From: Thermoplasmata archaeon
Lineage (GTDB): Archaea; Thermoplasmatota; Thermoplasmata; UBA10834; DTMW01
NCBI GenBank assembly: GCA_029858465.1
Contig: JAOUEZ010000071.1
Coordinates: 1-6,709 of the forward strand
Length of the DNA stretch: 6,709 nt
Direction of reading: 5' to 3'
Positions 1-5,578 of the stretch are shown in pieces. Below the pieces are notes generated by a model. It did no database searches and was not told the origin of the DNA. It was given only the letters and a program-made list of their open reading frames with translations. The translations under genes were made by a program, and so were the position numbers. Numbering within the stretch: position 1 is the stretch's first letter; every line of letters starts with the position of its first letter.

Positions 1-1181
1 GCTCTGCGGGACAGGTAATCACCCAGTATTTCCCTGGCTATCCTTTTCTCATCTTCATCCCAATGACCAGTGACAGGTATGTCATATTGCGCTGCCGGAT
101 ATGTGCTCTCGAGTTCTCTCGGCACTATGCCGAGAGGTGATGTGACAATCATTTCTTGGACCGCTGACGCGATACCAGAGCTTCTGATTGCATTTCTGAA
201 TTGTCTGTGCGTTCTTGATGACGAATACGGCTTTCTCGCCGAGCAGGGGAGCAGGACAAGTATCTCAGGTTTTTCAGGAGGGATGTATCTCTCTGCTATT
301 CTCTTTCGGTATCTCACGATGTCGGGCCGCCAAAGGGATTCCTTCGCGCTAGCGAAAAATTCCGGACCGGTTACCGGAACCCATTCTTCGAATTCGTTGT
401 AATGCTCCAGATCTGCGTATCTAAGTGCCTCAATCATCCACGGGGAATGCCTTGCCCTCATTTCAACGAGCTGCCTAAGCTCATTCTTACGTATCGCATC
501 CCTCACGACAGCGAGCTCGGATTCGAGCTGTCGCAAATTGTGCCTAAGGATATAATCGAATTCTAGAGCGGTTTCGATGTCAATAATTTTTGATATCTCC
601 TCGGAATCCGATTTGATCACTCTACCATGCATGATGACCTGTCCGAGTGTGGATCTCAGATAGGTTCCAAAGGAATCGACAATATCTATTCCGAAATAGC
701 ACAGGAAGGCGAGATTGAAAGGGTCAGCGCATCCGGGCGCGTATACCAACCTCCCCGGGCCAATTCTCTTTCTCAAAGAAGAAAAGAATCTCGCAAATCT
801 TCTCGGATTCCTTGTCAACAATATCGAATCCGCTATTGCGACTATGTCTCCGAGAGGTTCAACGTTCTCGGATTCCGAGTATATCGTTTGAACTCCGCCA
901 GAGATAGATGCCATTTTTTCTCCAGCGCCTCTGAATATCGGACTTAAGCCAGTAATGCTATCATTGATACCGTCTGAAAAAAATTCCGAAGGAAACACAA
1001 CCAAAGATTTGCCCTCGAACCCCCTGATTCCCAATGAATCTGAGACGATTGCTCTTGCGAAATCGGGAGGATCGACTTTCTCCGAGGAAATGTACAATAT
1101 GTCTGGAGTGTCCAGTTGCAAATTCTCCGAGCTGAGCTTCGCCAATCTCGCCATCCAGCTATCATGAAATATTTCAATCAT
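1..1181 (-). CDS. arcS: Archaeosine synthase ArcS (tRNA preQ0-15 modifying enzyme), C-terminus outside window
   Basis: The minus-strand frame is open for 393 codons with no stop and leaves the window at its left edge. ArcS acts on preQ0 at position 15 of tRNA on the way to archaeosine, a base that stabilises the D-loop of archaeal tRNA. Residues 1-200 resemble a degenerate tRNA-guanine transglycosylase barrel, including a YAPGCADPFNLAFL stretch (147-160) and a GIDIVDS strand (164-170). Residues 312-325 carry the ArcS hallmark PCSARKPYSSSRTH, followed by a VTGHWDEDE segment near the edge. The C-terminal part (usually including a PUA RNA-binding domain) would lie outside. The start at ATG 1181 is preferred because a TATA box lies at 1210-1217; an in-frame GTG (1190) and ATG (1223) exist, but the latter would be upstream of the TATA box. 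The gene is divergent from the regulator. The family call rests on remembered motifs, not a search. Confidence 0.85.
   Translation of the reverse strand, partial: MIEIFHDSWMARLAKLSSENLQLDTPDILYISSEKVDPPDFARAIVSDSLGIRGFEGKSLVVFPSEFFSDGINDSITGLSPIFRGAGEKMASISGGVQTIYSESENVEPLGDIVAIADSILLTRNPRRFARFFSSLRKRIGPGRLVYAPGCADPFNLAFLCYFGIDIVDSFGTYLRSTLGQVIMHGRVIKSDSEEISKIIDIETALEFDYILRHNLRQLESELAVVRDAIRKNELRQLVEMRARHSPWMIEALRYADLEHYNEFEEWVPVTGPEFFASAKESLWRPDIVRYRKRIAERYIPPEKPEILVLLPCSARKPYSSSRTHRQFRNAIRSSGIASAVQEMIVTSPLGIVPRELESTYPAAQYDIPVTGHWDEDEKRIAREILGDYLSRR
1162..1172. repeat. 11-bp direct repeat, copy 1 (inside arcS 5' end)
   Basis: TCATGAAATAT occurs here and again, identical and in the same orientation, at 1270-1280. 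This copy overlaps a perfect 12-bp palindrome TGAAATATTTCA (1165-1176) within the first codons of arcS. The two copies bracket the divergent promoter region, which would suit a regulator binding on both sides, but AT-rich 11-mers can recur by chance. Confidence 0.45.
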
Positions 1182-1194
1182 CTTGTTCACAAGA
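1181..1194. promoter_or_regulatory. 14-bp palindrome at arcS start, candidate operator
   Basis: TCTTGT-TC-ACAAGA is a perfect inverted repeat with 6-bp arms and a 2-bp spacer. It lies 16 bp from the arcS TATA box, over the position where transcription is expected to begin, and touches the ATG at 1181. A dimeric winged-helix protein bound here would block initiation. No protein is known from the sequence to bind it. Confidence 0.4.
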
Positions 1195-1209
1195 ATGCTC
1201 TTGACAGGT

Positions 1210-1217
1210 TTATATTT
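1210..1217 (-). promoter_or_regulatory. TATA box for arcS
   Basis: On the minus strand the sequence reads GGAAATATAAACC, an archaeal TATA-like element with a purine-rich BRE-like flank. Its centre is about 32 nt from the ATG at 1181, placing the predicted transcription start near 1187 and giving an almost leaderless mRNA. This supports 1181 over the longer ATG at 1223. Confidence 0.5.
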
Positions 1218-1269
1218 CCTCATAATTGCTGATTTCGGTAGTGAAATGCCATTTCCAACCAACAATAAT

Positions 1270-1280
1270 TCATGAAATAT
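1270..1280. repeat. 11-bp direct repeat, copy 2 (upstream of regulator)
   Basis: This is the second copy of TCATGAAATAT, 108 bp from the first. It contains the 8-bp palindrome TTCATGAA (1269-1276) and overlaps the weak TATA-like element proposed for the downstream regulator gene, so it could serve in autoregulation. Confidence 0.45.
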
Positions 1281-1283
1281 GAA
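1276..1283 (+). promoter_or_regulatory. Possible TATA box for the winged-helix regulator
   Basis: GAAATATGAAAAG is the most TATA-like stretch before the ATG at 1327. It would place the transcription start near 1305 with a leader of about 22 nt. The match is weak, and the AT-rich stretch at 1284-1297 is an alternative. Confidence 0.25.
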
Positions 1284-1326
1284 AAGTAATAAGTAATGAG
1301 GCAGAGTAGCACATCAAAGGGTTGAA

Positions 1327-1689
1327 ATGAGAGCGTCAATGGCGAAGATAATGGCTGGTGAGGGGACTTGCAAAGATGTCCTCAAATGTCTTTTCAGTCT
1401 CGGAGATTTCGAAATGACCGTCTACAAAGGTCTATGCAAATTCGGACCCGCCAGAGCCGATCAACTTTCACCCTTTCTGAAGAGAGACAAGAGCACGGTC
1501 TACAGGGCGCTCCAGAAGCTCGTCACATCGGGGCTCGTGGTGAAGCAGACGGAAACGCTGAAGCGCGGAGGGCATTTCCATGTCTATTCAGCGGTACCTG
1601 CCGAGAAAATCAACGAGAGGGTAAAGACCTGTATTGACGAATGGTTCAATCATGTTCAGGAAGCGCTTCAGAAGTTCGACATACCCTGA
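1327..1689 (+). CDS. Winged-helix transcriptional regulator, TrmB/MarR-like
   Basis: The product is 120 residues and consists of little more than one DNA-binding domain. Residues 24-70 have the helix-turn-helix pattern: a first helix (DFEMTVYKGLCKFG, 27-40), the PARADQLSPFL helix, and a recognition helix starting KSTVYRALQKL (55-65). A wing follows (71-90, with RGGHFHVYSAVP), then a C-terminal helix (92-117) probably used for dimerisation. This layout is typical of archaeal TrmB-like and other small MarR-fold regulators, which often have no effector domain at this length. It is divergent from arcS and ends 58 nt before pyrB, so its targets could be either neighbour or itself; the palindromes nearby are candidates. 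Shine-Dalgarno support is weak, and in-frame ATGs at 1339 and 1351 are alternative starts. The ligand and target are unknown. Confidence 0.85.
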   Translation: MRASMAKIMAGEGTCKDVLKCLFSLGDFEMTVYKGLCKFGPARADQLSPFLKRDKSTVYRALQKLVTSGLVVKQTETLKRGGHFHVYSAVPAEKINERVKTCIDEWFNHVQEALQKFDIP

Positions 1690-1710
1690 TTGCCAGTAGA
1701 TTCCAAGACC

Positions 1711-1728
1711 GAGAACGTATTTATTCTC
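1711..1728. promoter_or_regulatory. Inverted repeat flanking the pyrB TATA box
   Basis: GAGAA (1711-1715) and TTCTC (1724-1728) form 5-bp inverted arms separated by 8 bp that include most of the TATA box. A factor bound here would compete with TBP. The arms are short enough to occur by chance. Confidence 0.25.
1718..1725 (+). promoter_or_regulatory. TATA box for the pyrB operon
   Basis: TATTTATT is centred about 26 nt before the ATG at 1748, so transcription should begin at or next to the start codon, giving a leaderless pyrB. There is no Shine-Dalgarno sequence before that ATG, which agrees. Confidence 0.55.
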
Positions 1729-1747
1729 CAAACGGATTACATGGGCG

Positions 1748-2683
1748 ATGTCGAGCAGTTACAAGGGCGCCGATTTGGTGGCCATCCGCGATTTTTCAAG
1801 AGATCAGATTGAACATATAATGGACCTTGCCGAAAAGATGGTGCCAATTGCTCTCGGACAGGAGAGGAGCGATTTGCTCGCGGGCTATGTACAGAGCTCG
1901 TTGTTCTTCGAGCCGTCCACTCGCACGAGGCTGTCATTCGCATCGGCCATGGCGAGGTTAGGAGGCGCCACTCTTGGTTTCGATCAGCCAGGAGGATCGT
2001 CCGTGCAGAAGGGCGAGACGCTCGCTGACACGATAAAGATGGTCGATTCATACTCGGATGTGATTGTCCTCAGGCATCACTCCGAGGGTTCTGCTCGGCT
2101 CGCCGCATACTTCGCTGAAAAGCCTGTCATCAATGCGGGGGACGGTGCGGGGCAGCATCCAACTCAAACCATCCTCGACCTCTTCACGATACGCAAGGCG
2201 AAGGGAAAGATCGACGGAGTCAATGTCGCGCTTGTTGGTGATTTAAAATATGGAAGGACTGCGCACTCGCTCGCAGAAGCGCTGGCACTGTTCGGGGCCG
2301 AACTGATGTTCGTTGCGCCTGCAAATCTCCAGATGCCAAAGGAGACAATCAGAGCTGTGGATAAGCTCGGCGGAAAGCCCAAGACAATGACTTCGATAGA
2401 GCAAGCTGTGCCCGAGGCAGATGTCCTGTACATCACAAGGATCCAGAAGGAACGATTTCCGGACCTTGCGGAATATCAGAAGGTCGCAGGGTCCTACAAG
2501 ATAAACAACGCTCTTCTAAAGGACGCAAAGACGGAGCTTTCAATAATGCACCCCCTGCCGAGGGTGGACGAAATTCACCCTGATGTCGACCTTTCTCCTC
2601 ATGCCCTGTATTTCCAGCAGGCCTTCAACGGTGTGCCAGTAAGGATGGCGATACTCGCGTTGCTACTCGGAGTGATAGAATGA
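1748..2683 (+). CDS. pyrB: Aspartate carbamoyltransferase, catalytic chain
   Basis: This enzyme joins carbamoyl phosphate and L-aspartate to give N-carbamoyl-L-aspartate, the committed step of UMP synthesis, in the cytoplasm. The 311-residue length is normal for the catalytic chain. The carbamoyl-phosphate site FFEPSTRTR spans 53-61, and the mobile loop GGSSVQKGE (82-90) supplies the serine and lysine contributed from the neighbouring subunit (S85, K88). R109, H137 in GQHPTQ, R170, R231 and the HPLPR motif (268-272) match the known active-site residues. All key residues are intact. It is the first gene of a tightly packed operon: its TGA overlaps the pyrI ATG as ATGA. The start is chosen from the TATA spacing; the ATG at 1741 is in another frame. 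Confidence 0.97.
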   Translation: MSSSYKGADLVAIRDFSRDQIEHIMDLAEKMVPIALGQERSDLLAGYVQSSLFFEPSTRTRLSFASAMARLGGATLGFDQPGGSSVQKGETLADTIKMVDSYSDVIVLRHHSEGSARLAAYFAEKPVINAGDGAGQHPTQTILDLFTIRKAKGKIDGVNVALVGDLKYGRTAHSLAEALALFGAELMFVAPANLQMPKETIRAVDKLGGKPKTMTSIEQAVPEADVLYITRIQKERFPDLAEYQKVAGSYKINNALLKDAKTELSIMHPLPRVDEIHPDVDLSPHALYFQQAFNGVPVRMAILALLLGVIE

Positions 2684-3138
2684 TCGAGTTCAAGGTCACG
2701 CCCATAAGAAACGGCACCGTGATTGACCATATCACTGTCGGGATGGCGCTGAATGTTCTCAAGATAATCGGGATAAAAGGGGAGAATGTGCAGAGCACGG
2801 TCAGCGTGCTTATGCACGTCCCTAGCAAGAAAGCGGGCTGGAAAGACATAGTGAAGATCGAGGATCGCGAGCTCGATCCGAAGGAGTTGGACAAGGTCGC
2901 ACTGATATCCCCAAATGCGACGATCAACATCATCAGAGACTACAACGTCGCTGAGAAGTTCGTGGTGGAAGTGCCCGATGTGGTCAAGGGCATTGTGAAA
3001 TGCCAGAATCCAGGATGCATCACGAACATGCACGAGCCAATAGAGCCCGAGTTCCTTGTGGAATCCAAGAAACCACCGATGCTGAGATGCATCTATTGTG
3101 ACAGGATCATGACTGAGGTTTCGGATTATATCATATGA
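2680..3138 (+). CDS. pyrI: Aspartate carbamoyltransferase, regulatory chain
   Basis: PyrI binds nucleotide effectors and links catalytic trimers into the allosteric holoenzyme. The 152-residue product has the usual two parts: an N-terminal allosteric domain (about 1-100, with NGTVIDHI at 11-18 and KIIGIKG at 28-34) and a C-terminal zinc domain. The four zinc ligands are C108, C113, C137 and C140, in the standard C-x4-C and C-x2-C arrangement. The ATG overlaps the pyrB stop by 4 nt and has GGAGTGA four bases upstream, implying translational coupling. Its presence predicts that this ATCase is regulated by nucleotides, as in other archaea and enteric bacteria. Confidence 0.97.
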   Translation: MIEFKVTPIRNGTVIDHITVGMALNVLKIIGIKGENVQSTVSVLMHVPSKKAGWKDIVKIEDRELDPKELDKVALISPNATINIIRDYNVAEKFVVEVPDVVKGIVKCQNPGCITNMHEPIEPEFLVESKKPPMLRCIYCDRIMTEVSDYII

Positions 3139-3152
3139 TCTCGAAAAACATC

Positions 3153-3159
3153 GGGAGGG
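3153..3159 (+). promoter_or_regulatory. Shine-Dalgarno sequence deciding the ferredoxin TTG start
   Basis: GGGAGGG lies six bases before the TTG at 3166 and complements the archaeal 16S rRNA tail well. It supports TTG as the true start; the iron-sulfur motif begins only ten residues later, leaving little room for a later start. Confidence 0.65.
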
Positions 3160-3165
3160 TTCGAT

Positions 3166-3501
3166 TTGCCTCAGATAAGATACTATCCGGAGAGATGTAT
3201 AGGTTGCGGCGGCTGCGAGATTGTGTGCAGCCTCCAGAGAGACGGTTGTATCTCTACTATGACCTCGAGCATAATGTTTCATGTAGAGGAGGAGCGGGGA
3301 TATTTCGGCATAATTCTCAAAAGGTCGGGCGGAGAATTGATGCTCGGAAAACCCGAGGGCGTGGAGGTCAAGCGCCCCGGCGAGATCACGGGAGGAGGCT
3401 CCGCCAAACCTATCGCGATGCGGCCCGCGTGTGATATTTGCTCCGGAGACCCGAAATGTGTCAAGTACTGCCCTGTCTGCGCGCTGGAGGTGGAGCAGTA
3501 A
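3166..3501 (+). CDS. Ferredoxin-like protein with two [4Fe-4S] clusters, AOR-partner type
   Basis: The 111-residue protein carries C11-x2-C14-x2-C17-x3-C21 at its start and C89-x2-C92-x5-C98-x3-C102-P at its end, which together can hold two [4Fe-4S] clusters. C28 and C105 are additional cysteines. The roughly 65-residue insert between the motifs includes a hydrophobic strand pair and a glycine-rich turn. This split arrangement is typical of electron-transfer subunits paired with molybdenum- or tungsten-pterin enzymes, including those of the aldehyde:ferredoxin oxidoreductase family. The next gene encodes an AOR-like protein and begins on the last base of this stop codon, so the two products are probably partners. 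It lies 27 nt after pyrI and starts with TTG behind a strong Shine-Dalgarno sequence. The electron donor and acceptor cannot be read from the sequence. Confidence 0.85.
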   Translation: MPQIRYYPERCIGCGGCEIVCSLQRDGCISTMTSSIMFHVEEERGYFGIILKRSGGELMLGKPEGVEVKRPGEITGGGSAKPIAMRPACDICSGDPKCVKYCPVCALEVEQ

Positions 3502-4670
3502 TGCCACCGTTATTTTTCGGCTCGATGTTGAGAGTCGATCTTTCCAGCGGAAGCGTCGAAGAAAAAGAACTTGATGATGGCTTTTTCAGTGAGAATATCG
3601 GCGGGGCAATGATGGTCCATGGTCTTCTCGAAGACGTCGACGGTGATTGCATTGCAATCGGCTCCGGACCATTGACCGGGTCGACATGTCCAGGCGGCTC
3701 TGCGGCAATCGCATGCACCAGGGAGAACGGCAAGGAGAGATACGCTCCGATCCTTGTCAACGCAGGACTCGAGTTCAAGCTCTGCGGGTTCGATGTCATC
3801 ATCATCACCGGGACAGCCAAGATATCTTGTTACCTTTGGATGAGAGACAAGGTTGCCGATTTAATCGGATCTCCCGACCTGGAGAACAAATATACCTGGT
3901 CCATGGCTTCTAAGATAAGGAAAGACCAGGGCGATCAGAGGATTCAAGTGCTTTCATCATCCAGAGGCGGCTCGGCATCGTTGAACTTTGTTTCCGGATG
4001 GGATGGCATATTGCTCGGCAGAAAGATGAGAGAAATGAACATTGTCGCAATCGCGTTCCGGGGGATGGGCGAGACCGAGGTGACCGACTATAGCAGATTT
4101 CTTTCGCAATCCTCAGAAATGATGAGAGCTTCCAAAAGGGATTTGAATGGCAAGACGGGAATACCCAGCATCCTGCCAGAAGATTGCACATTGAAATTTC
4201 CTCTGAGAAGGCATAGGTCGTGCAGTTCCTGCCCCTTCCCTTGCATGTCATATGCAGATACCGGTATCCCCGAACATCCCGAGATGCTCCTCATGGACCA
4301 ACGATCATTGATCAGCCTATGCAAGATGAGTGTGCCAGATAACGAGATTGTCGGAACACTTGCCAAAATACACAGGCACGGTTTCATTTTGGATGAAACC
4401 GCTAGTAGAAACTCGATTGATTCTATGATCGATGGAAGATTCAACGATGTTAAATCTTACCTTACTAAGGACAGGTTCGATTCTATTACCGGTGGTGTCG
4501 AAGAATCGGCTGAGATAGCAAAAGCTTACATTCTCGGAATATGTCCAAGATTCGTCGGGTTGCTGAGACCTGATTTGCAGCCATACTGCGAATTGCTGTC
4601 CCATGGAACTGGAAAAGAAATCACGCTTGGAAAAATCACTGAGGTCGCAGAGTCTCTGTTGAGGAGTTGA
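3501..4670 (+). CDS. Shortened aldehyde:ferredoxin oxidoreductase-like protein
   Basis: The N-terminal half follows the AOR N-terminal domain: LRVDLSSG (10-17), NIGGAMMVHGLL (32-43), GSGPLTGSTCPGG (54-66), the EFKLCGFDVIIITGTA strand region (91-106), YLWMRD (111-116) and GILLGRKMREMNIVAIAFRG (169-188). C241-x2-C244-x3-C248 (CSSCPFPC) matches three AOR iron-sulfur ligands, and C348 in LGIC probably supplies the fourth; ELLSHGTG (364-371) resembles the conserved stretch after it. At 389 residues it is far shorter than typical AORs of about 600. About 100 residues appear missing between the cysteine sets, and the C-terminus stops soon after ELLSHGTG. The pterin motifs DxxGxD and DxxGLC are absent or degraded (YILGIC). 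A longer frame from 3438 exists, but ATG 3501 joins the ferredoxin stop (TAATG) and fits the family N-terminus. It may bind a cluster without being a normal oxidoreductase. Confidence 0.8.
   Translation: MPPLFFGSMLRVDLSSGSVEEKELDDGFFSENIGGAMMVHGLLEDVDGDCIAIGSGPLTGSTCPGGSAAIACTRENGKERYAPILVNAGLEFKLCGFDVIIITGTAKISCYLWMRDKVADLIGSPDLENKYTWSMASKIRKDQGDQRIQVLSSSRGGSASLNFVSGWDGILLGRKMREMNIVAIAFRGMGETEVTDYSRFLSQSSEMMRASKRDLNGKTGIPSILPEDCTLKFPLRRHRSCSSCPFPCMSYADTGIPEHPEMLLMDQRSLISLCKMSVPDNEIVGTLAKIHRHGFILDETASRNSIDSMIDGRFNDVKSYLTKDRFDSITGGVEESAEIAKAYILGICPRFVGLLRPDLQPYCELLSHGTGKEITLGKITEVAESLLRS
4661..4666 (+). promoter_or_regulatory. Shine-Dalgarno sequence for the kinase gene
   Basis: GAGGAG lies nine bases before the GTG at 4676 but directly abuts the TTG at 4667, where it would be too close to work. 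This favours GTG 4676 as the start. Confidence 0.5.
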
Positions 4671-4675
4671 GCAAG

Positions 4676-5242
4676 GTGGACGGTGAAGAGAAAGTCCGAT
4701 TGATACTGTTGACAGGTATGCCAGGGTCTGGAAAGGAAGAATTTCTGAAGATCAGTATGACCAAAGGGATCAGAGTCCTGAGAATGGGGGATTTCGTAAG
4801 GGCCGAAACAAAATCCAGCGGTTTGGAGCTCACCGACGAGAATGTGGGCAATATTGCTCAGAAACGCCGTGAGGAGCACGGATTCGACTACTGGGCGAAA
4901 AAAACTGCAGAGGCACTGGACAACAGGCTCACATTGGTGGACGGCGTTAGAGGCAGAGTAGAGGTGCACCTGTTCAGGAGGCACATCACCACCGGGATTG
5001 TTGTCGTCGCTATCCATTCATCTCCAATTACGAGATACAGGCACTTGGTCGCTCGTGGCCGCAACGATTCTCCGAAATCGATGGACGAGTTCGAGCAGAG
5101 GGATATAAGGGAGCTGAGATGGGGTCTGGGCGATGTCATCGCAAGAGCGGATTACATGATAATCAACGAGGGCACCTTGGACGATCTGAAGATTGCTGCG
5201 GAGGCTGTCTTAAACGACATCGTCAGAAGAAACAAGGGATGA
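4676..5242 (+). CDS. UPF0200-type P-loop nucleotide kinase (dephospho-CoA/adenylate kinase-like)
   Basis: The product is a small archaeal P-loop kinase of 188 residues. The Walker A loop is TGMPGSGKEEF (13-23). Further family-like motifs are RMGDFVRAE (36-44), LVDGVRGRVEV (87-97), AIHSSP (112-117), RGRNDSP (127-133), FEQRDIREL (139-147) and ADYMIINEG (158-166). These resemble the UPF0200 family, which is related to dephospho-CoA and nucleoside monophosphate kinases; the real substrate of the family is not clear to me. The residue after the Walker lysine is glutamate rather than the usual serine or threonine. The gene overlaps or nearly abuts the AOR-like gene: TTG 4667 would overlap the stop by 4 nt, while GTG 4676 has better Shine-Dalgarno spacing. 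It is co-oriented with and probably co-transcribed from the pyrB promoter. Confidence 0.8.
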   Translation: MDGEEKVRLILLTGMPGSGKEEFLKISMTKGIRVLRMGDFVRAETKSSGLELTDENVGNIAQKRREEHGFDYWAKKTAEALDNRLTLVDGVRGRVEVHLFRRHITTGIVVVAIHSSPITRYRHLVARGRNDSPKSMDEFEQRDIRELRWGLGDVIARADYMIINEGTLDDLKIAAEAVLNDIVRRNKG

Positions 5243-5525
5243 CTTCCTGACGGTCAGACCTTGCGGCAGGGAGCTGTATGAGCTCATTCCGACGCGCAAG
5301 TTCCGCATAGATCTCGCCAAAGCTGAGAAGGCGCTCACTGACGCCGGATATGAAATCATTGACAAATCGGAAATGGTAATTACAGTTAGTGGCGAGTATG
5401 AGATAAGCCTGTACCCAAATTGCAAAATGCTCGTCTATCCCGTGAAAGACAGCTCAGAAGCGAGACTGGTAGGTTCGACAATCTTAACTATTATAAGTGA
5501 AGAGCCAGCGTCTGTTATTAATTGA
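5239..5525 (+). CDS. Small unrecognised protein (~95 aa) with disrupted or non-standard start
   Basis: One plus-strand frame is open from 5214 to a TGA at 5523-5525 and reads like a real protein: TVRPCGRELYELIPTRKFRI, then a KAEKALTDAGYEIID helix-turn, then strands EMVITVSG and YEISLYPNCKMLVYP, and a final helix. I do not recognise the family. The frame has no ATG, GTG or TTG before 5373, which would remove about half of it. An ATG at 5239 overlaps the kinase stop as ATGA, like other joints in this operon, but hits TGA after three codons. Adding one base in the ACTTCC stretch (5242-5247) would join that ATG to the open frame. A one-base deletion, an assembly error, a frameshift or a rare start codon would each explain this. 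Non-random content and operon position argue that it is, or recently was, a gene. Confidence 0.6.
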
Positions 5526-5529
5526 GCAG

Positions 5530-5548
5530 TTTCCTTTCTGCAAGGAAA
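5530..5548. repeat. 7-bp inverted repeat before the ABC transporter promoter
   Basis: TTTCCTT and AAGGAAA are perfect inverted arms separated by TCTGC. The right arm lies directly against the TATA box at 5552 and would overlap the BRE. It could be an operator, a weak hairpin at the end of the pyr operon, or chance. Confidence 0.4.
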
Positions 5549-5551
5549 ATG

Positions 5552-5559
5552 ATATATAG
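5552..5559 (+). promoter_or_regulatory. TATA box for the ABC transporter genes
   Basis: ATATATAG preceded by purine-rich AAGGAAAATG is the clearest archaeal promoter in the window. Its centre is about 24 nt before the ATG at 5579, predicting a leaderless transcript starting there and marking a new transcription unit after the pyr operon. Confidence 0.6.
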
Positions 5560-5578
5560 CCTATCTTGCTCAGTAAAA

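Noticed and set aside
70..947. Plus-strand open frames at 70-402 and 627-947
   Set aside because: Both are antisense to arcS, whose minus-strand frame is open throughout 1-1181 and carries the ArcS motif.
944..1177. Minus-strand 77-codon frame at the arcS 5' end
   Set aside because: It is in a different frame from arcS and gives a composition-like peptide without conserved features.
3438..3500. Upstream extension of the AOR-like protein to an ATG at 3438
   Set aside because: The added 21 residues overlap the second cluster motif of the ferredoxin in another frame; the TAATG junction at 3501 and the AOR-type N-terminus FFGSMLRVDL support the shorter form.
2599..3507. 302-codon open frame on the minus strand opposite pyrI and the ferredoxin gene
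   Set aside because: It lies opposite two well-supported genes with intact metal-binding motifs; its translation has no recognisable domain and is explained by codon bias of the plus-strand genes.
4526..5017. 163-codon minus-strand open frame across the AOR-like/kinase junction
   Set aside because: It is a shadow of two plus-strand genes, with no family-like motifs and no promoter.
5522..5578. TTG start at 5522 for the ABC ATPase
   Set aside because: The added residues would include the TATA box at 5552-5559 and match nothing expected of the family.
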